Assembly: GCA_021373015.1 (NCBI GenBank)
Contig: JAJFTJ010000005.1
Span: 161,072 to 225,071 of the forward strand
Direction of reading: 5' to 3'
Length of the DNA: 64,000 nt
DNA from: Nitrospiraceae bacterium
Lineage (GTDB): Bacteria > Nitrospirota > Thermodesulfovibrionia > Thermodesulfovibrionales > UBA1546
The position numbers and the translations under genes were made by a program. The notes under the pieces are model-generated. The model ran no database searches. It worked only from the letters and a program-made list of their open reading frames with translations, and was not told the origin of the DNA. Below, piece after piece: positions 62,467-64,000 of this stretch; position 1 is the first letter of the stretch, and every line of letters begins with the position of its first letter.

Positions 62467-63039
62467 CTAAGTTTTTGCCAGTTCTTTTCCAGCTTCGTAT
62501 GCTTGTTTTAATGCATCGGGTTTTTTAAGAATCTCTCCCTTTGCATCAACACCAAGATAGCTTAAGGTTTTATGTTCAGGCATGCTGACTGTCCTGAAAA
62601 AAGCCTTTGCAGTTGCTTCTCCGCATGTTATCCCAATTTCATTTTTCATCCCGCCGACAAGAAGCAAAAGCCCTTTTCTTCCGAACTTTCCTGGAGGAAT
62701 GTTTTTTTTCAAGATATATTTTTCGCACCAAAATGCCTGGCATCGGTCTATCATTATCTTTGTCTGGGCGCTTAACCCAAAAAAGAATATGGGAGAGGCG
62801 AGTATTATTCTGTCTGACTGTCTTATTGAATCATATATCTGAACCATCTCATCATCAATAACACACAGCCCTGTTTCAGCGCAGCCGTCACAGTCAAGAC
62901 ACGGAGAGATTTTCATCTTAGAGAGGTTGAAGACCTGAACTCTAAATCCTGAATCCTCAACCCCTTTAATGGATTCTTTTAAAAGCAATTCTGTATTTCC
63001 GTCTTTTCTCGGGCTTCCGAGAAATGCGGTTATCTGCAT
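62467..63039 (-). CDS. iron-sulfur flavoprotein (NADPH-dependent FMN reductase fold)
   Basis: The 190-residue protein starts with the FMN phosphate loop FLGSPRKDGNTELLLKESI and has the compact cysteine motif ISPCLDCDGCAETGLCVIDD (CxxCxxCx5C), which binds a [4Fe-4S] cluster in the archaeal/anaerobe ISF family. LASPIFFFGLSAQTKIMIDR is the flavin-edge block. ISF proteins shuttle electrons between ferredoxin and small oxidants such as O2 or H2O2. The gene is directly next to a ferredoxin gene on the same strand (14 bp), a likely electron donor. Confidence 0.9.
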   Translation of the reverse strand: MQITAFLGSPRKDGNTELLLKESIKGVEDSGFRVQVFNLSKMKISPCLDCDGCAETGLCVIDDEMVQIYDSIRQSDRIILASPIFFFGLSAQTKIMIDRCQAFWCEKYILKKNIPPGKFGRKGLLLLVGGMKNEIGITCGEATAKAFFRTVSMPEHKTLSYLGVDAKGEILKKPDALKQAYEAGKELAKT

Positions 63040-63053
63040 TTTAGTTTTTATCC

Positions 63054-63236
63054 TTAATCAAGCGAGATTGCCTGAACAGGGCATGAATCAACAGCTTCCT
63101 GACAGTTGCAGCTATCGCATTTATCAGCGCCTATAACAACAGCCTTGTCATCTGCAAGTTCGAAAACCTCAGGGCAGATCTCAACACATGCTCCGCAGCC
63201 GATACATGTTTCTGCATCAATTACTGGTTTTGCCAT
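63054..63236 (-). CDS. [4Fe-4S] ferredoxin
   Basis: The 60-residue protein is a Desulfovibrio-type small ferredoxin. One cluster is bound by CIGCGACVEICP (residues 11-22) plus the distal Cys of VDSCPVQAIS. The segment where a second cluster would sit has CDSCNC, giving three extra cysteines that do not form the usual CxxCxxC; a disulfide or a partial second site is possible. An AGGAGG precedes the ATG. It likely donates electrons to the neighbouring flavoprotein. Confidence 0.93.
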   Translation of the reverse strand: MAKPVIDAETCIGCGACVEICPEVFELADDKAVVIGADKCDSCNCQEAVDSCPVQAISLD

Positions 63237-63311
63237 CGAAATACCTCCTTTATAAAAATCTTCTCATTAAAGAGAATCTTAAATCGAATTTTGAATAGTA
63301 TAACTGAATGC

Positions 63312-64000
63312 CTATAGTTTTGAAAAATCAGCAATCTCTGATGCATTATCCCAGATTTTTTTGAGCAGCGACAATCTGTTAAGTTTAATCTCTTTTTTCT
63401 TGTCCATAACAAGGACATTATCAAAGAAATTATTAATAGGTTCAGTTAATCTTGTGAGTATTTTGAGAGAATCAAGATAGGTTTTTTTCTTTAATGCTTC
63501 TTCAAAATCAGGCAGCACGTCTGCAAGGCTTTTGTTGAGTTTTTTTTCAGATTCGAGTTTTAGAAGTCCTGTTTTAAGAAAAGGCAGTTTTTCAGCTGGA
63601 ATAATATTTCTTACCCTCTTTATCGCAGTGAGAAAATCGTTGAATGAGCTGTCTGTTTTAAATTCTTTTACAGCATCGAGTCTCATCCTGAATTCTGATA
63701 ATGGCGTCTGAGTTGATGATGACAGCACTGACTGTATCACTTCATACGAATATCCCTGTGATGATAATAAAGGCTCTAGGCGCTGCTCAAAAAACTGGAA
63801 CAATGATTTTTTTATCTCAGAAGGTTTTTTTACTTTCAAGTTTCTTAGTGTGAAATCAATGATGTCTTCGAATGTAATGCTGTATCCCTTGTTTGTTAGG
63901 ATTGTTATTAACGAGAGTGTCTGCCTTCTTAATGCAAAAGGATCTTCAGAACCGGTTGGAATAAGTCCTATAGAAAAAAATGCTGTTATATTATCGATCT
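63312..64000 (-). CDS. glyS: glycyl-tRNA synthetase beta subunit, C-terminal part (cut by the window edge)
   Basis: The visible 229 codons are the C terminus of the beta chain of the alpha2-beta2 glycyl-tRNA synthetase. The block IPTGSEDPFALRRQTLSLIT at the right edge is the family signature ahead of the DALR-type anticodon-binding domain; the end reads VLVMDKKKEIKLNRLSLLKK, also typical. An internal Met at 63839 is not the start, because the frame continues unbroken to 64000. The partner glyQ would lie beyond the window. A 75-bp gap separates it from the ferredoxin gene. Confidence 0.93.
   Translation of the reverse strand, partial: IDNITAFFSIGLIPTGSEDPFALRRQTLSLITILTNKGYSITFEDIIDFTLRNLKVKKPSEIKKSLFQFFEQRLEPLLSSQGYSYEVIQSVLSSSTQTPLSEFRMRLDAVKEFKTDSSFNDFLTAIKRVRNIIPAEKLPFLKTGLLKLESEKKLNKSLADVLPDFEEALKKKTYLDSLKILTRLTEPINNFFDNVLVMDKKKEIKLNRLSLLKKIWDNASEIADFSKL

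Noticed and set aside
1..64000. CRISPR arrays, rRNA, tRNA or insertion sequences
   Set aside because: No regularly spaced repeats, cloverleaf-like segments or transposase genes were recognised in the intergenic gaps, which are nearly all under 230 bases.

Overview
The window reads as a chromosome segment of a low-GC, Gram-negative, probably anaerobic bacterium. Supporting signs are two heptosyltransferase-type LPS genes, lipoproteins, LL-diaminopimelate aminotransferase (DapL), pyruvate phosphate dikinase, an NtrC/sigma-54 two-component pair, a clostridial-type [4Fe-4S] ferredoxin and a radical-SAM gene next to haem genes. This mix suggests Nitrospirota (Thermodesulfovibrio-like) or a deltaproteobacterial relative; that placement is inference from gene content. 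Both edges cut genes: gltX on the left and glyS on the right. No rRNA, tRNA, CRISPR array or insertion sequence was recognised.

Layout. 1-8.2 kb: gltX, tilS, a small MshEN-like repeat protein, a two-gene MurNAc salvage unit (a NamZ-type muramidase and a fused MurU-AmgK protein), an FmdB zinc ribbon, a TIM-barrel epimerase and MidA. 8.3-13.8 kb: hisH, three sugar transferases for the cell surface, folK and dapL. 13.9-18.4 kb: a TPR/cyclic-nucleotide protein, a lysine-rich secreted protein with a possible sigma-54 promoter, and the two-component pair. 18.5-30.3 kb: a mostly co-directional housekeeping run (nnrDE, pgeF, tsaE, nadK; SUMF1-like protein; type-4 UDG, ubiX, glgB; lytic transglycosylase, nadA; msrPQ). 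30.4-41.2 kb: mscL with a zinc ribbon, a lipoprotein, ppdK, DedA, a DUF3786/radical-SAM pair, YtaF, a rhodanese with an in-frame TGA, a dienelactone hydrolase and an MFS transporter. 41.3-51.7 kb: hflX, a radical-SAM/SPASM gene with hemE-hemH-hemY, a DUF465 gene and ilvD-ilvB-ilvN. 51.7-59.1 kb: a PA2779/C39-peptidase/TPR/JAMM set, cysE-cysK, xerD and a Lon-like protease. 59.1-62.5 kb: an accessory block. 62.5-64 kb: iron-sulfur flavoprotein, ferredoxin and glyS.

Three observations stand out. First, the rhodanese gene at 38625 has an in-frame TGA where relatives carry a loop cysteine. The reading frame continues with family-conserved sequence, and a SECIS-like hairpin follows the TGA, so this is a strong selenoprotein candidate that a standard gene caller truncates at 71 residues. 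Second, 59.1-62.0 kb is a small integron cassette cluster without a visible integrase (CALIN). It has two attC sites with paired R and L boxes and extrahelical bases, a three-gene membrane-protein cassette, a zinc-ribbon/DUF2628 cassette, and an acetyltransferase broken by a 5-bp tandem duplication. Third, a predicted cytosolic NamZ sits directly upstream of a one-polypeptide AmgK/MurU, which would give a compact route from peptidoglycan fragments to UDP-MurNAc.
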